DNA of 64,000 bases. It comes from Sipunculus nudus. Taxonomy: Eukaryota > Annelida > Sipuncula > Golfingiida > Sipunculidae. Both the position numbers and the translations under genes were made by a program. The DNA lies in NCBI GenBank assembly GCA_026874595.1, contig CM049308.1, positions 70,716,624-70,780,623 on the forward strand. Direction: 5' to 3'. The notes below the pieces were generated by a model that made no database searches, was not told the origin of the DNA, and was given only the letters and a program-made list of their open reading frames with translations. Positions 40,401 to 55,400 of this stretch are shown piece after piece (the first letter of the stretch is position 1; every line of letters starts with the position of its first letter).

Positions 40401-43400
40401 TTGAATCATGTTTCATTGTCTTTTACCAGACTGCTCACACTGTGCTGTCATAATTACATAATTGACAGAAATTTAAGCATTTAATAATTATCACCAAAAA
40501 CTTTTGAGTGTCCCTCAGAGGAACAGACTAGTTTGCAAGACAGAATAAAGCCAATTCATGCTTGATATTATTTTATAATTATCAACATACCTGACTGAGC
40601 CAAGAGATCCTACTGCATACTCCTTTTTGCTCCACATAATGTGTTTTATTAAAGACACAGGCAAGAATTCAGACACAATCCTCCTATCAGACTGATCCAT
40701 CTGCTGTTCCAACAGCTCCTCCATCTTGATATGAACACATATCAGATTCAGCAGGTTGCCATAGAAACAAAGCTTTTCTTCCTCAGAAGTTAAGAGAGCA
40801 AGGTCTACAAATGCAAGCTCTTGTGTTGCCCGCACAATGTCTTGATATTCATCACTCTGTAACAATGTACTTGCAGCCTCTGTCATGAAGGACTGACTTG
40901 ATACCTTTTCACGACAACCTGTAGAAGGGAACATGGACAGTTTTCTCCTTAATAACCAGTTTATAGAAAGATGAGAGGGAGAAAATAATAAGAAGAGAGG
41001 CTCTAGTACAGAAATCATAATCTTTATCTCAAATATAAAGATGTCCCCCCCTAAACAAGGAAGCCATGGGTCACGGCGCTCAGCTGTTATATATGATAAA
41101 AAATATGATTTGGGAAAGAGGCACATGCTTCTTTTGTGTGGTAATAAATATAAGCTATATTATGAGTTGTTGGTGTTTAGCTTATGTATGATTTTGATAG
41201 TATCTTTGGAGACAGGGAAGAGGATTGATTTCATTTATTTTATTAACAAATGGAGTGCTGTTGTCACACAGATTTTGACTTGGCCATATAACTTATAAGC
41301 AGCACATATTATAAAAGAGTTTAACTATTTATTAAAATTTAATAACAAATATTGTGCCAATATAATTTTTATTTAAAAAAATAATAAGAAAATCATATGA
41401 TTTTTTAAAAAAAAATATAACTGAAATGATTATTGAAATAATATTATAAAATATATTCATGAATGCATTCATGAATACATTTTGAAAGTATCTGCACTGG
41501 TATTCAAATACTTTCATTTTTATCTGAATTCCCATTCTTTTGCAATAAAATTTTTTAATGCAGCACATATTCATATTCGTATTTAAATACATTTGCAAAG
41601 CATTTGCACCATGTCTAGTATTTATTCAGTTTTAGCCAAACAAAGATGTTGAGAATCCAGAATATACAAAATTCAGAAATTTAAATAATGATCATAAGTA
41701 CCTGGTTTTATGGCTTTTATAAATATTAAAAAAAAATAAATGTAATATATTCACTTTGGACTACTTTCACATTAATCTACACACTAGACACAGTAGGAAT
41801 CTAGATTAATATTATCAACTGCATCTTTGTCTATCATTAATTTCCTTCACATGATCCCTAATGATTAGTAATGAATAATATGATTTATTTTTTTATCATT
41901 AAAATTTAACTGAAAAATACCATAGGTGACTGCATGGTGTTATTTGGAATAACATTGACATTGACATTCTATCCATCCATACAAGACTCTGACATCATCA
42001 GTAACTGCAAGTTAATTTTCTGTTACTCATCAACTAACAAATTCCTTTTCTATTAATTTTTCTTTAATTTGTTATAAAAAACCAATACAAAATTATTAAT
42101 TTATTGTTAATTGTTATGTTGTTTTTCAAAACAACTACTAGATGAGTTGGGTTGGACACCTGGATCAACTGTGGCTGGGCATTAGCTGCCTGTCTGCCCC
42201 AGTGTATGCTTCGCTCAAGCATGCATAATCTGATGAAAGGTCAACAAGGTCAACATACAGGTGACTGAAGAGGGGTGAATTAAGCCTGGGTCTGACATGG
42301 TCTCATATAAACATTAATAAAAGCTACAATATTTGGCCTATTTCTTTCAGCTTTCTAAACTACAAAGATGAAATCCTTATGTGTGCATGATATAAAAATT
42401 ATATCAACAGTGCTCTCAGGGAACAAACCTGCCATGGTCAAAGATGGGCAAAATTTAAGGTACTAATTTTATATTTATACTAATAACTTATAAAATTTGA
42501 AAAATTCAGAACTAATTTTTGGTATTCAATTGAATCTTGATTAAATAATGTTACATCCCTGACAAAAAATCTCTAGCTTCAGCAATCCTCTTGTTAAGCG
42601 AGTAAATATATTTCTTGATTTTTTAAAAAGTGCATTATGTTTGGGCCCATAACTTAAAACAATTACGCAATACTGACATCATTTCTGGCATGTGCATAGC
42701 GAATGTATAGAAAAATATGTATATTATATATGATCAAAGTCAAATCAGTGGTTTTGATATTAGGCAATCTTACAGTATAACAATGGGTTTTTAATGGAAA
42801 AATGAAGTTTTTCATTAATATTACGAAGGGATTAAGTCCTAGTGATAAAATTCTTGGCATGGTAGGGGATTTTGGAAACATCTAACTGTATGCTAAATTT
42901 AAGGAACTTAGAGCTGAAGCTGGGGAGCTGAGCTCTAGCAAACTGCATCACACTAGCTTGATGTAAACTTGATGTGACATGGTGCTTTAAACTTGAATAA
43001 AATCTACAGTTTTTGATCAACTGGTTTCAAATTTTTGGTGTTAACAGACAAAATGCTAACAAAAACATGCTGTGAAAATTATATCCACAGTACTTACAGG
43101 AAAAAAACGTGCCATGGTCAAACTTGGGCAAAATTTAAGGTACCAATTTTATATTTTTGCCAATATTTAAACAAGGGACCTATGGGTCACGGCGCTCAGC
43201 TGTTATATATGATTCAAAAATATGATTTAGGAATGAGGCATATGCTGGTTTGGTGTGGTAATAAATATAAGCTTTATTATGAGTTGTTGGTGTTTAGCTT
43301 ATGTATGATTATGATATTATCTTTGGAGACAGGGAAGAGGATTGATTTCATTTATTTTATTAACAAATGGAGCACTATTGTCACACAGATTTTGACTTGG

Positions 43401-46400
43401 CCATATAACTTATAAGCAGATCATATAATATAAGAGTTTAACTATTTATTAAAAAAAAATTACAAATATTGTCCCAAATATAATTTTTATTAAAAATAAT
43501 AAGAGAATCTTATGATTTTTTAAAATGAAATATAACTGAAATGATTATTAAAATAATATTAAAGAAAATATTCATGAATGCATTCATGAATACATTTTGA
43601 AAGTATTTGCACTGGTATTCATATACTTTCATTTTTACCTGAATTCCAATTCTTTATGCAAGACATTTTATAATGGAGTACATATTCATATTCGTATTTA
43701 AATACAATTGCAAAGTTTTCCCACCATTACTGGCATTTATTCAGTTTTCACCAAACAATTATGTTGAGAATCCAGAATATACAAAATTCACACATTTAAA
43801 TTATGATCAAAAGTACCTGGTTTTATGGCTTTTATTTATATTAAAAAAAAAAAATGTAATATATTCATTTTGGACTAATTTCACATCAATGTACACACTA
43901 GACACAGTAGGAATCTAGATTAATAATATCAACTGCATCTTTGTCTATCATTAATTTCCTTCATATGATCCCTTATGATTAGTAATGAATAATATGATTT
44001 ACTTTTTTATCATTAAAACTGAACTGAAAAATACCATAGGTGACTGCATGTTGTTATTTGGAGTACGTGACATTCTATCCATCGATACAAGATTCTTTTA
44101 TCATCAGTAACTGCAAGTTGATTTCCTGTTATTATAAACTAACAAATTCTTCTTTATTTTTCTTTAATTTGTTATTAAAAAACAATAAAAATTTATTAAT
44201 TTATTGTTAATTGTTATGTTGTTGGTTAAAACTACTAGATCAGTTGGGTTGGACACCTGGATCAACTGTGGCTGGCCATAAGCTGCCTACCTGCAACAGT
44301 GTATGGCTCGCCTCAAGCATGCATAATTTGCTGAAAGTTCAACAAGGTCAACATACAGGTGACTCAAGAGGGGCTGGAGAGAGTTAAGGTCTGACATGGT
44401 CTCATAAAAACATTAATAAAAGCTATAATTTTTGGCCAATTTCTTTCAGCTTTCTAAACTAAAAAGCTGAAATCCTTGTGTGCATGATATGAAAATTATA
44501 TCAACCGTGCTCACAGGAAACAAATGTGCCATGGTCAAAGTTGGGCAAAATTTAAGGTACTAATTTTATATTTATACTAATAACATATAAAATTTGAAAA
44601 ATTCAGGACCAATTTGGGGTATTCAATTGAATCTTGATTAAATAATGTTACATCCCTGGCAAAAAAACTCTAGCTTCAGCAATCCCCTTGTTAAGGGAGT
44701 AAATATATTTCTTGATTTTTTACATAGTGCATTATGTTTGGGCCCATAACTTAAAACAATTACGCAATACTGACATCATTTCTGGCATATGCATAGAGAA
44801 TGTATAGAAAAATATGTATATTTTATATGATTAAAGTCACATCAGTGGTTTTGATATTAGGCAGTCTTGAAGTGTAACAATGGGTTTTTAATGGAAAAAT
44901 GAAACTTTCATTAATATCTCGAAGGTATTAAGTCCTAGTGACCAAATTCTTGGCATGGTAGGGAATTTTGGAGACATCTAATTGTATGCCAAATTTTAGG
45001 AACTGAGAGCTGAAGCTGGGGAGCTGAGCTCTTGCAAACTGCATAACACTAGCTTGATGTAAACAATTTGTTACATGGTGCTTAAAACTTGAATAAAATC
45101 TACAGTTTTTGATCAACTGGTTTCAAATTTTTGGTGTTAACAGACAAAATGCTAACAAAAACATGCTGAGAAAATTAAATCCACAGTACTTACAGTAAAA
45201 AAACGTGCCATGGTCAAAGTTGGGCAAAATTGAAGGTACCAATTTTTATTTATGTTAATATTTTAAAAAATTTAAAAGATTTTGATCTAATTTTGGGTAT
45301 ACAATTTAATTTTGATAAATTAAAGTTATATTACTGGAAAAAAAGTCCATAGCTTTAACAAGTTTTGTGTTAAGTGATCAAATATCTTTCCTGATTTTTT
45401 ACAAAATGCATTATGTTTGGGCCTATAACTTTTTAAAATTATATAATACAGACATAATTTCTGGCATGTACATAGGAACTATATAGAAGAATATTTATGG
45501 TAAATATGAGGGAAAACAGATGAGTGGTTTTGATATTAGGCAGTCCTGAAGTGTGAAAATAGGTTTTTAAATAAAAAATGAGGTTTTTCCTTAATTTCTC
45601 AAAGGAACAAAGTCGCAAAGACCCAGTTTTCGGCTTGGTAGGAGATCTTGGGGACATCTAACATTATGCTGAATTTTGGATTCCTAGGTCTTACGGTTTC
45701 AAAACGTGCCACATCTACGGACGGACGGACAGACGGACGGACGACGGACAATGGACCACGACTATAGCTCAGATGACTTATAGTCAGCTGAGCTAAAAAA
45801 ATTAACAGATTTTGATCTAAATTTTGGTATACAATTAAATTTTGATCAATTAAAGTTGTATTACTGAAAAAAAAGTCTTACCTTTAACATTTTTGGTCTT
45901 AAGTGACCAAATATCTTTCTGATTTTTTTACAAAGTCCATTATGTTTGGGTCCATAACTTTTTAAAATTAAATAATACTGACTTAATTTCTGGCATGTAC
46001 ATAGGAACTATATAGAGCAATATTTATGGTAAATATGAAGAAAACCAGATGAGTGGTTTTGATATTAGGCAGTCCTGAAGTGTGAAAATGGATTTCTTAT
46101 AAAAAATTGGGGTTTATCCTTAATATCTCGAAGGAACGAAGTCCTATTGACCCAATTTTGGCATGGTAAGAGATTTTTGGGACATCTAACTGTATGGCAA
46201 ATTTCAGATTCGTAGGTCCAATGGTGTTGAAATGTGCCAGTCTTATGGACGGACATCCGGAAAGACGGATGGACGGATGGACGGACGGACAGACAGACGG
46301 ACGGACGACGGACAATGGACCACGACTATAGCTCAGATGACTTATAGTCAGCTGAGCTAAAAATCATACTTACAAATACAAAACATTTGGTGGATCAATA

Positions 46401-49400
46401 AACAAGGACTACAGGCCTAGTGCAAACCCGTACATTAGGCAATACACCAGGTAAAATGCTTCAATGCTGGCCCATTACTTCTCATGTACATGAACAATGC
46501 AAGTACTAAACATTTTGAATATGAAACAATTACACAAACATCACTGCTGAAATTCTGGCATGGGTGCACACAACACAAAAATGATTGTAGCTGGCACCAC
46601 CAGTCTTGTATACAAAAAAGCTATCAGAGATATATATGTCACAGGTGAAATTAGAATCCAGGCGGATTTAAAATCTGCCTAGGCGAGATTGAAATTTTGA
46701 TTTCGCCTAGGCGAGATTAAAATTTCTATCTCGCCTAGGCGGATTTAAAATCTGCCTAGGCCAGACTGAAATTTTGATTCCGCCTAGGCCAGATTAAAAT
46801 CCTGTTATGATCATATGTAGGATTTCAATCTCGCCTAGGCGGATTTAAAATCTGCCTAGGCGAGACTGAAATTTTGATTTCGCCTAGGCTATATTAAAAT
46901 CCTAGCTATTAATCTGCTTGATTCAATTATTTGGTTCAATCATGCTGATTATTTCATTATAATGTATATCTTCAAAAGTATAATCTTAATATTTAATGAT
47001 AACATTATAAAATTATTGACTAAAACAAGTTACTTGAGCATAAAATAAATTAGGATTTATTACACTCATGCTTTTACTGGGGTTGTCCTTTTATTTTTAA
47101 CATATTTGATAGCAATTTAATTTTAGCAGACTGACAAAACAACACGAAATATGTTAATGTACACATCTGCAAAACTGGTAGTCTACCTAATATTTTAATT
47201 TTTTTCCACCGTGTTCTACAGCACATTTTCACACAAAATGTTGATAAAAAAATATATATATGTCACAGTGTAGATGGGAATCCAGTTGAGTTCGAAACTC
47301 AACTATTTGAGATGGAAATCCCCATCTTAACATTTGACATGGGGATAGTCACTACTGAGATTGGAATATTCCAATGTACACTTGTTTACATTGGGATATC
47401 CAGAAGTCAACCAGTTCATTTTGGGATAAACTGAAATACACTAGTTTACATGAGAATATTTTAGTTTAGATGTTACCAAGAGAAACAGTTTATTTTAAAA
47501 TATCCTGCAATACACCAGTCTACTTAAGAATATCTCAACCTTATTGTTAAAATATATTTTTTCTCTATTTCTTTTAAGTGGACACAAGAACACTGAGCCT
47601 CAGAACATTGAGTAGCTGCAAAAAATTACAGATATTATTGTATAAATAAATGAGGGAATTAAACAGACTAGGAGTGTATATTCTGAGAGTAACTACCAAG
47701 AAAACATGTATAAAAAGATACTCTTTTATTATATTTAACATTTAGCAATTCCATAACTACATGGTAATCACAGTCTAAAATATGCGGTATGCACCATTTA
47801 TAACAAACAATATAAATAACTAAAATATTCAAATACCTGTATCTTCCTTGCCCCTTTCAGCAAATAAATAGCCAAAATTTAATGTTATTTGCCAAGGCAA
47901 AAAATAAATGCTGAAACCTGAAAAAATCAGACTGAAAATATACCTGTGTTTTTTTTTTAATTTCACCCACCTGTCAGAAAAAACTTCATCACTTCTGTAA
48001 AGCATTCTTTAGCATCAATGATTATAAAAATCCATTTATTTTTTATGTTCATTAAGATATAGTGTTCTTAATAAACTGATCTTTCAAAATCCAAAGTTTC
48101 TGTAAAACTTACACTTAAAACAAAGCAAAATCAAAATTTCCATCTTGTTGGCCAGGGCAGATCTTAAATTCCTAAAATGGTCCTATTCATTAAGATGTTC
48201 AGATATACAATTCTCAACAGATAAATCTCTCCACGCCAAATGTGAGAATAAACTGCAATTATTATGAAACAATCAGCATGATTAAACCAAAGAATTGAAT
48301 GACGCAGATTAAAAGCTAGGATTTTAATCTGGCCTAGGCAAAATCAGAATTTCAATCTCGCCTAGGCAGATTTAAAATCAGCCTAGGCAAGATTGAAATC
48401 CTACATATAATCATAGCAGGATTTTAATCTGGCCTAGGCTGAATCAGAATTTCAATCTCGCCTAGGCAGATTTAAAATCTGCCTAGGCGAGATTGAAATT
48501 TTAATCTCGCCTAGCCGAAATCAAAATTTCAATCTCGCCTAGGCGGATTTTAAATCCGCCTGGATTCTAATTTCGCCTGTGACATATACATATGCCCAAT
48601 TTCAGGCTGATATATCAAAGTCCTCTTTGAAATAAGCAGGCACATACACCGTGCAAAAGTCATTGTAGGTGGCGACACCTGTCTGTGAATGAGAAAGCCA
48701 TCAAAGACACATAGACTGGTCAAAATATCAGGCCAATACATCAAACTTACCTTGAGTTTGATGCATGGGGCTGACCAGGCTTAGGTGAGAAAGGCAGTTG
48801 CCCCGAGTGAACTGTGACAAATTTGCTAGCTGGCTTAGGCTACTGCACTAAGTAAACTCATGACCTGCACCTGGCTAGACTGAGTGAACTTTCGACCTGT
48901 ACCTGGCTGCACTGAGTGAACTCTTGACCTGTTGCATAATCTGACACAGTTGGTAGTCCACATGCAGCCCCGAGGGGCATGGCACCCATGAGGTGATCGC
49001 ATGGCCAAGAGGTGTTCACATGTCACCCATGTGAATGAACTCTTGATCTGTTGCCAAATCTGAAACAGTTAGCAGTTTCTCAACCTATTTAAAGATACAA
49101 ACACAATCTTGGTCTGTTGGTCAATCTGTTTACACATACTGAAAGACTTTGGCTAAAATGCTTTTTTTCAAGCTGACATATTCATAAACTTATTATCAAA
49201 ATATCTAAAAAAACAAAAGATGCAGTTCTTTCAATGTTAAAGGTCCAATAATTCTGCCAAAAATCATTCAAGTAAACTTGATCAAAGGCCACCTAGGATT
49301 AATTTTTGTGCAATGTTACAGAAGTTATAACTGTATCCGCCAAAACAGAGTTATGCGGATACTATGTTTTCAGCCCACCGCCGCCACGGCGTAGGTGTCC

Positions 49401-52400
49401 GGAGAACTCCTCCGTAACCGCTGGGCGGAATTTTACGAAACCCGGGATTATGTTCGGGTCACATGTGAACTGCTGCGCCCCGATTTTGTTTTGACCTCTG
49501 ACCTTTCCTCTGCGCTCTGCGTCCGTTTGTGCGTCTGTTTCCACACATAAACCCACATATCTCGGGAAGCGTTTGACCAATCAGGAAATTTTTTTTGCAC
49601 AAATGTAGCCCTTGGAGAGCTTTATAACATACACAAAAAATGGTGGCGCCATCTGCAACCATGTTTGCACAGTGTCCATCTGTTTGTCTGCCTTGGGTTA
49701 AAATCACTCATATCTCTGCAGTGATTTGACTAATTCACTTGAAATTTGGCATGCATATACATCCTTGACAGCTTTTGTGATTTTATGACAGGTGGCGCCA
49801 CCTACATTCACGTTTACGCTGCAGACATCCAAGCTCATTTCTCGGGAACCGTTTGGGCCAAAATTTTGCATGTGTATAGATCTCACATAGCTCTTTATCA
49901 TACGCAAAACTGGTGGCGCCACCTGCAGCCATTTTTGCACAGCTCCCGTCTGTTTTTCTGCCATGGGATAAAATCACTCATATCTCGGCAGTGGTTTGAC
50001 ATATCTGCCTAAAATTTTGCAGGTTTATACATCCCCGACAGCTCTCTTGATTTTATGACAGGTGGCGCCACCTGCATTCTAGTTTATGCAGCAGACATCC
50101 AAGCTCATATCTTGGGAACCGTTTGACCGATTGGGCCAAAGTTTTGCATGTGTATAGTTCTCATATAGCTCTTTATCATACGCAAAAACTGGTGGCGCCA
50201 CCTGCAACCATTTTCGCACAGCATCCATCTGTTTGTCTGCCAGGGGCTAAAATCACTCATATACATGTAGTGGTTTGACTTATCTGCCTTAAATTTTGCA
50301 TATGTATACAACTTGGACAGCTTTCTGGATTTTGTGGTAGGTGGCGCAACCTACATACACAATTTGGCTGCTGCAGACATCCATGCTAATATGCAACACT
50401 TCACTCTATTTCCCCTTGCCACTCAATCCATGCCTCACTTCACCCATTCCACTCTGATTTAGGCGGATACACGTAGTCGCTTGTCAACTACCCGTATTCT
50501 AGTTGAAACAATAATTTTGTAGATGAACAGTTTTGCAGTCCTCAGTTTGAAATAGACATAATAATGGCCATAAGACCAACTTAAGCTTTTCTGATATGAC
50601 TGAAAGAACCATGTCCTAGGAAAATTCTTTTGAAAAATTGAACGATTCAACTTGACAGTTTCATCATAAACATTTTACGCTGGGAGAGGCGAAAATTACG
50701 AGGTTTTTGCTAATAAAAAACAGGTCAATGTAGATGGCATCACAAAATCTGCAACTTCAAATATGAGTCATGTGACCAACATTTGCACAATACTTGGTAA
50801 TGCTAGCTTCTGTCATTTCTGAGATTACTATGTCAGTATGCTTAATTGGCCAAATGACTGTTCAAATTTGTGTAACATCACTTAAATTCATCAAATGCAA
50901 ACCATTTGAACAAACTTGAAAGGGCTTGCCTCTGGGATCATTTTTGTAAAATATTGAACAATTTGGCTGGACTGTTTACAAGAAGAAGACCTTTAAAGGT
51001 TTTTCAGCTTTTTCCCTATAAAATCTTAGTAAATGCAGATAGCAAAAAAATAAGCTGAATACCACAACATTTGATATGTGACAGATTTTGCATTAAATCT
51101 AGGGATGGTAGCTCCTGCTATTCCTGAGAAATTATGGGTTAATGTACAGATGACCAATGACCCCCATACAAAAAAGGTCAATGCAGGTGGCGCCACCAAT
51201 ACCTGAATTTCATATATGACTGATGTGACCAACACTGGCATAAAATTTGGTGATGATAGCTCCAGCCGTTTCTGAGATTGCCATTTTAGTATGCTTTTTT
51301 GCACAGTTAGCTAAGTTTAACTTCCTGTAACTTGGCCAAAATTCACCAAACTTGAACCATTCGAACAAACTTGAGAGAGATGGTATAAAAGATTATTTCT
51401 GTGAAATATTGAACAATTTGGATTGCTGTTTCGGAGGAGAAGATTTTTGAAGGTTTTTTAGCTTTTTCTCTATAAAATCTAAGAAAATGCAGAGTTTCTA
51501 ATTTTTTGCATTAAATTTCATGATACTAGCAATAGTTGTTTTCGAAATAGAATGGGTTAACGATGACAGACGATGCCAAACCATCGCATTAGCTCACAGG
51601 TTCGCTAAAAATTACTACAGATGCATATTGAATGCAAAATTATAATACAGATACATCTCACTGATGGCAAAATCTTGAATAAAGTTGAGTATGGATACCA
51701 ATTATTTATAATCCATGTACAGCCATCTTTATACACCCACAGAGAGCTGTATACCTGTGATTGTAAACACAGCATTTATTTAGCATAAATCTACATTTTT
51801 TAAAAGCTTTTAAACAATATTCTTGTCAATATTAACCATAAATAACCTTATATCTAAATGTTTAAAGGCATTATGTAATGGATGCTGATAAACTGGTGCC
51901 AGGCTAGATGTATCTGCTTCACACAGCTAACATATATGGTAAAAAGACTCAATTTAATCTTTATAATTCAGCCAAAATTTATTCTTTGGAACCATAAAAG
52001 ACAATTATTATAAGAATTATTCAGGGGATCATTCCTGTAAAATATTAAACAAATTGGCCTCAGTGGCGTCAGTCGAAAAAAGTTTTGCAGGTTTATAACT
52101 CATATGGGAAAATAAAGCAAAATGGTTAAGTTAAGCTTCCCATAACTCAGCCAAAATTTACTGAACCAAAACCATTTGAACAAACTTGAATTATCAACAT
52201 CTAAGGATAATTTATGTGTGAGATTTAAGAATTTGGCCCAGTGGTTTTTGAGTAGAAGTTCTTTGTAGCCACTGAGCTAAAATGGGCTGTTATGGCATAT
52301 GACTAAATTCAGCTTCCCTTAACTCACCCAAAAGTCACTGAACTGAGACCATTTGAACAAACTTCAGAAAGCACTACCCTAGGATCATTTCTGTGCAATA

Positions 52401-55400
52401 TTAAACAATTTGGCCATATGGTTTCAGAGAAGAAGTTTTTTGTAGCAGTCAGTATGATACAGGCACTGATGACCCCCGTACAAAAAAGGCCGATGCAGGT
52501 GGCGCCACCAATACCTCAATTTCAGATATGACACATGTGACCAACATTGGCATAAAATTTGGTGATGATAGCTCGAGCCATTTCTGAGACTCGAGTCAGA
52601 GTATGCTTTTTTGGACAGATGACATCCTGTAACTTGGCCAAAAATCACCGAACTTAAACCATTCGAACAAACTTGAGAGAGATTGTTCCAGGAATCATTT
52701 CTGTGAAATATTGGACAATTTGGCTGAGCAGTTTCGGAAAAGAAGATTTTTAAAGCTTTTTTAGCTTTTTCCCTATAAAATCTAAGAAAATGCAATTAGC
52801 AAAAAAATAAGCAAAATCAGATAGAGTTTTTTCTAAGACTAATTTTTTGCATAAAATTTTGTGATGCTACCTCTTGCCATTTTTCAAGATAGTATAGGTT
52901 AACGTACAGATGACGGTCGATGGCCAACGGACGACGCCACACCATCGCATAAGCTCACAGGTTCGCTAAAAACAGGACTGAGACAGGAGAGTGTATTTTT
53001 AAAACTGAGGGAATATTATCCTAAAATGCCTACAACCTGGAGAAAGGGGATGAGCAGGCATAGAAATTAATGTAAACACTACAAGAAAAGGTATTTTCTC
53101 CAAATATGAGGAGTTTAAACCACTTGATTTATAACAAAATATACTAAACTGAAACATATCCATATGATTCAGGAATTTATCATAAAACTATATACTTGAG
53201 AAAGTAGAATTCCATAGAACATATGCTTTACTTAAGTTAACATTAGGAAGAGAAAAACTGACGTTTCATGCTTTGTATCAGTAGTGTCAGCAGTTCCCGC
53301 ACTAAGACCTCTGGATGTCGGGGGTTTCCTGTCCATTCACTGCTGTGATTCAGAACAATTCGGTGCCTCTGCAACCTTGGATCTGAAATATATTGTTATC
53401 AATTTGTAAGATATCATTTATAAGAATTATGAAGTTTGATTTAATGTTTTTTACAAGGAAAAAAATATTTTGTTTTTCTAATATTCAGCTTTAACACCTA
53501 ACAAATCATCTTATAAAGTCAATCAAATTTAACCCATTTATGTGCACAAGATGTTAACAGACATACATTAGAATGTGCTTTTATCAAACAGGATTAGAGA
53601 CTGATAACAGAAAGGTAAATGAGTGTAAGTTGGACAGTGAAACAGATGTAAGGAAAGAACTGAAGTATCTTTTCATTACATTTATGTCAAATGATTTTAA
53701 ACAGTAATATAAATTAGAAATACAAAATACAGTTATCCAGTTACCAAAGCAAACAGTGACTAAAGGTGTCAAATAATTTCTTCATAAACTGATGACCTGT
53801 CTGTTGTATGTGTTTGACAATATTTAATGGAACATAATCAGGAGCAATATTATGTCTTTGCTTTCACACTGTCAGCTCACTTTTGCTTTATACAAATGTT
53901 TCCAGGCAAAACCATCCCAACACACAGTCTATATACATCCCTTAAAGCTATTTAACACCTTGTTATGGGTTCCCATCTTAGTAAACACAGTCCATGTGTA
54001 TCTGTTTACAATTACAAGGCTGTGCGATCAGATCCAAAACAAAGAGTAGTCCAATCTAGTCCATACATGGACCTTTATGTCCTCTGATATATCTTTGCTG
54101 GATGGACATTGCAGTTCATGGGCTGAATGTGAATTCATTGTAGAACATGCAGGAACACATTTGTATGATGCTGGTTGGTCTAGGGGCCTCATCTTAAATG
54201 ACACAGGTTGTGTATCAGGTCCCAGGCCCTAGAGACCGCAACATGCAGTCATGTTTCAGCCAGCAGAAACATTTATTACATATTAGGGGCTAAGTCAGTC
54301 AGGGCATCTCCTGATTGACAGGTGTAATGGCTAAGGCCATGCAAAAGTCCCATGCGCTATATTTTTGTTGACACCTGTGATCATACCCTGTCAACTGTTT
54401 TTAACTATCTTGTACAGGAGTAAGCTAACCATTTCAGGGGAATATTTTGGCAGGTACCAATTTATTTCAAAGACGAGATGCTATTTTTCATGTTGATTCA
54501 ACATGCTTTAAAGGTTACTTGGCCCCTTTAATATATTTATCAATGGCCTGTCTCATATATGTGTAAAACACTGTTTAATGTATTTACCGATGACCTGTCT
54601 GTTGCATGTCTTTGATGGGACGTTAGGAGCACAGCTGTCCACAATCACCTTGGTCAGGTCAACCTGGAGCTTCTCAGAGGCCGCCTCCACACTGTAACCA
54701 TGGTGATATTACCATAAGTAGAATAAATACTGACTTAAATATAGCAGAGCAATTAAATTTACCATACATCAAGGGACAACTTATTCTTTTAATTAAAAAT
54801 TGTTTTGCCATTTGAACTCTTTAAAAGTGAAACAATCTAAGCATTCAATATAAACAAGGGACCCATGGGTCACGGTGCTCAGCTTAAGTTTGAAATTTTT
54901 GCAAATGCAAAATATTCTATTTTAATGTTTTTTCATTTATAAAAGCATATGAGAAGCTACAAAAAAAGAGGCCCTCCTACTTGGTTATAGTAAAGTTCTA
55001 AATATATGATTGCAACTAATACTCTGACAAGACTGTCATGAAGAAAAACAGTTAAAGTTTTGAGATACTGTGATGCATATGAAAAATTTACAGATGGACA
55101 GGCCAGTGGACAGAATGGACTAATACCTTTATTTCACTTTCAAGGGAATAATGCATTTAAATTTATATATAAGCCTATTATTTAAGCATATCCACTTTTT
55201 CCATTAAAATAGTTTTTATCTGATAATTTTTTTTGTTTAAAAGTTTTATAAATTTGTATTAAAAAACACTGAAAATATAAGTTAAAATATTAGAATTCTA
55301 AGTTGCAATCATTATATATCCAAACTGTAGCTCATATTGGGTCATATTATGCATACACATATAATTTTATTATTTTTAAATCACAAATGTTCAAACTGAA

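Larger units (their letters stand above)
40919..53262. other. 12.3-kb intron w5-w6 filled with repeats
   Basis: It holds family A copies A4 and A5 and an extra tail (41053-46363), a GCCTAGGC foldback element (46631-48590), one family B element (49333-50504) and family C arrays (50690-52974). The stretches 48600-49330 and 52975-53262 show no recognisable element. No exon is needed here by splice phase. Confidence 0.8.

Noticed and set aside
42832-45116. Two similar 62-residue open frames (42832-43020 and 44928-45116, minus strand)
   Set aside because: Their similarity follows from the 2.1-kb tandem duplication of family A, not from protein conservation; the frame is lost in the third copy at 56600-56740.
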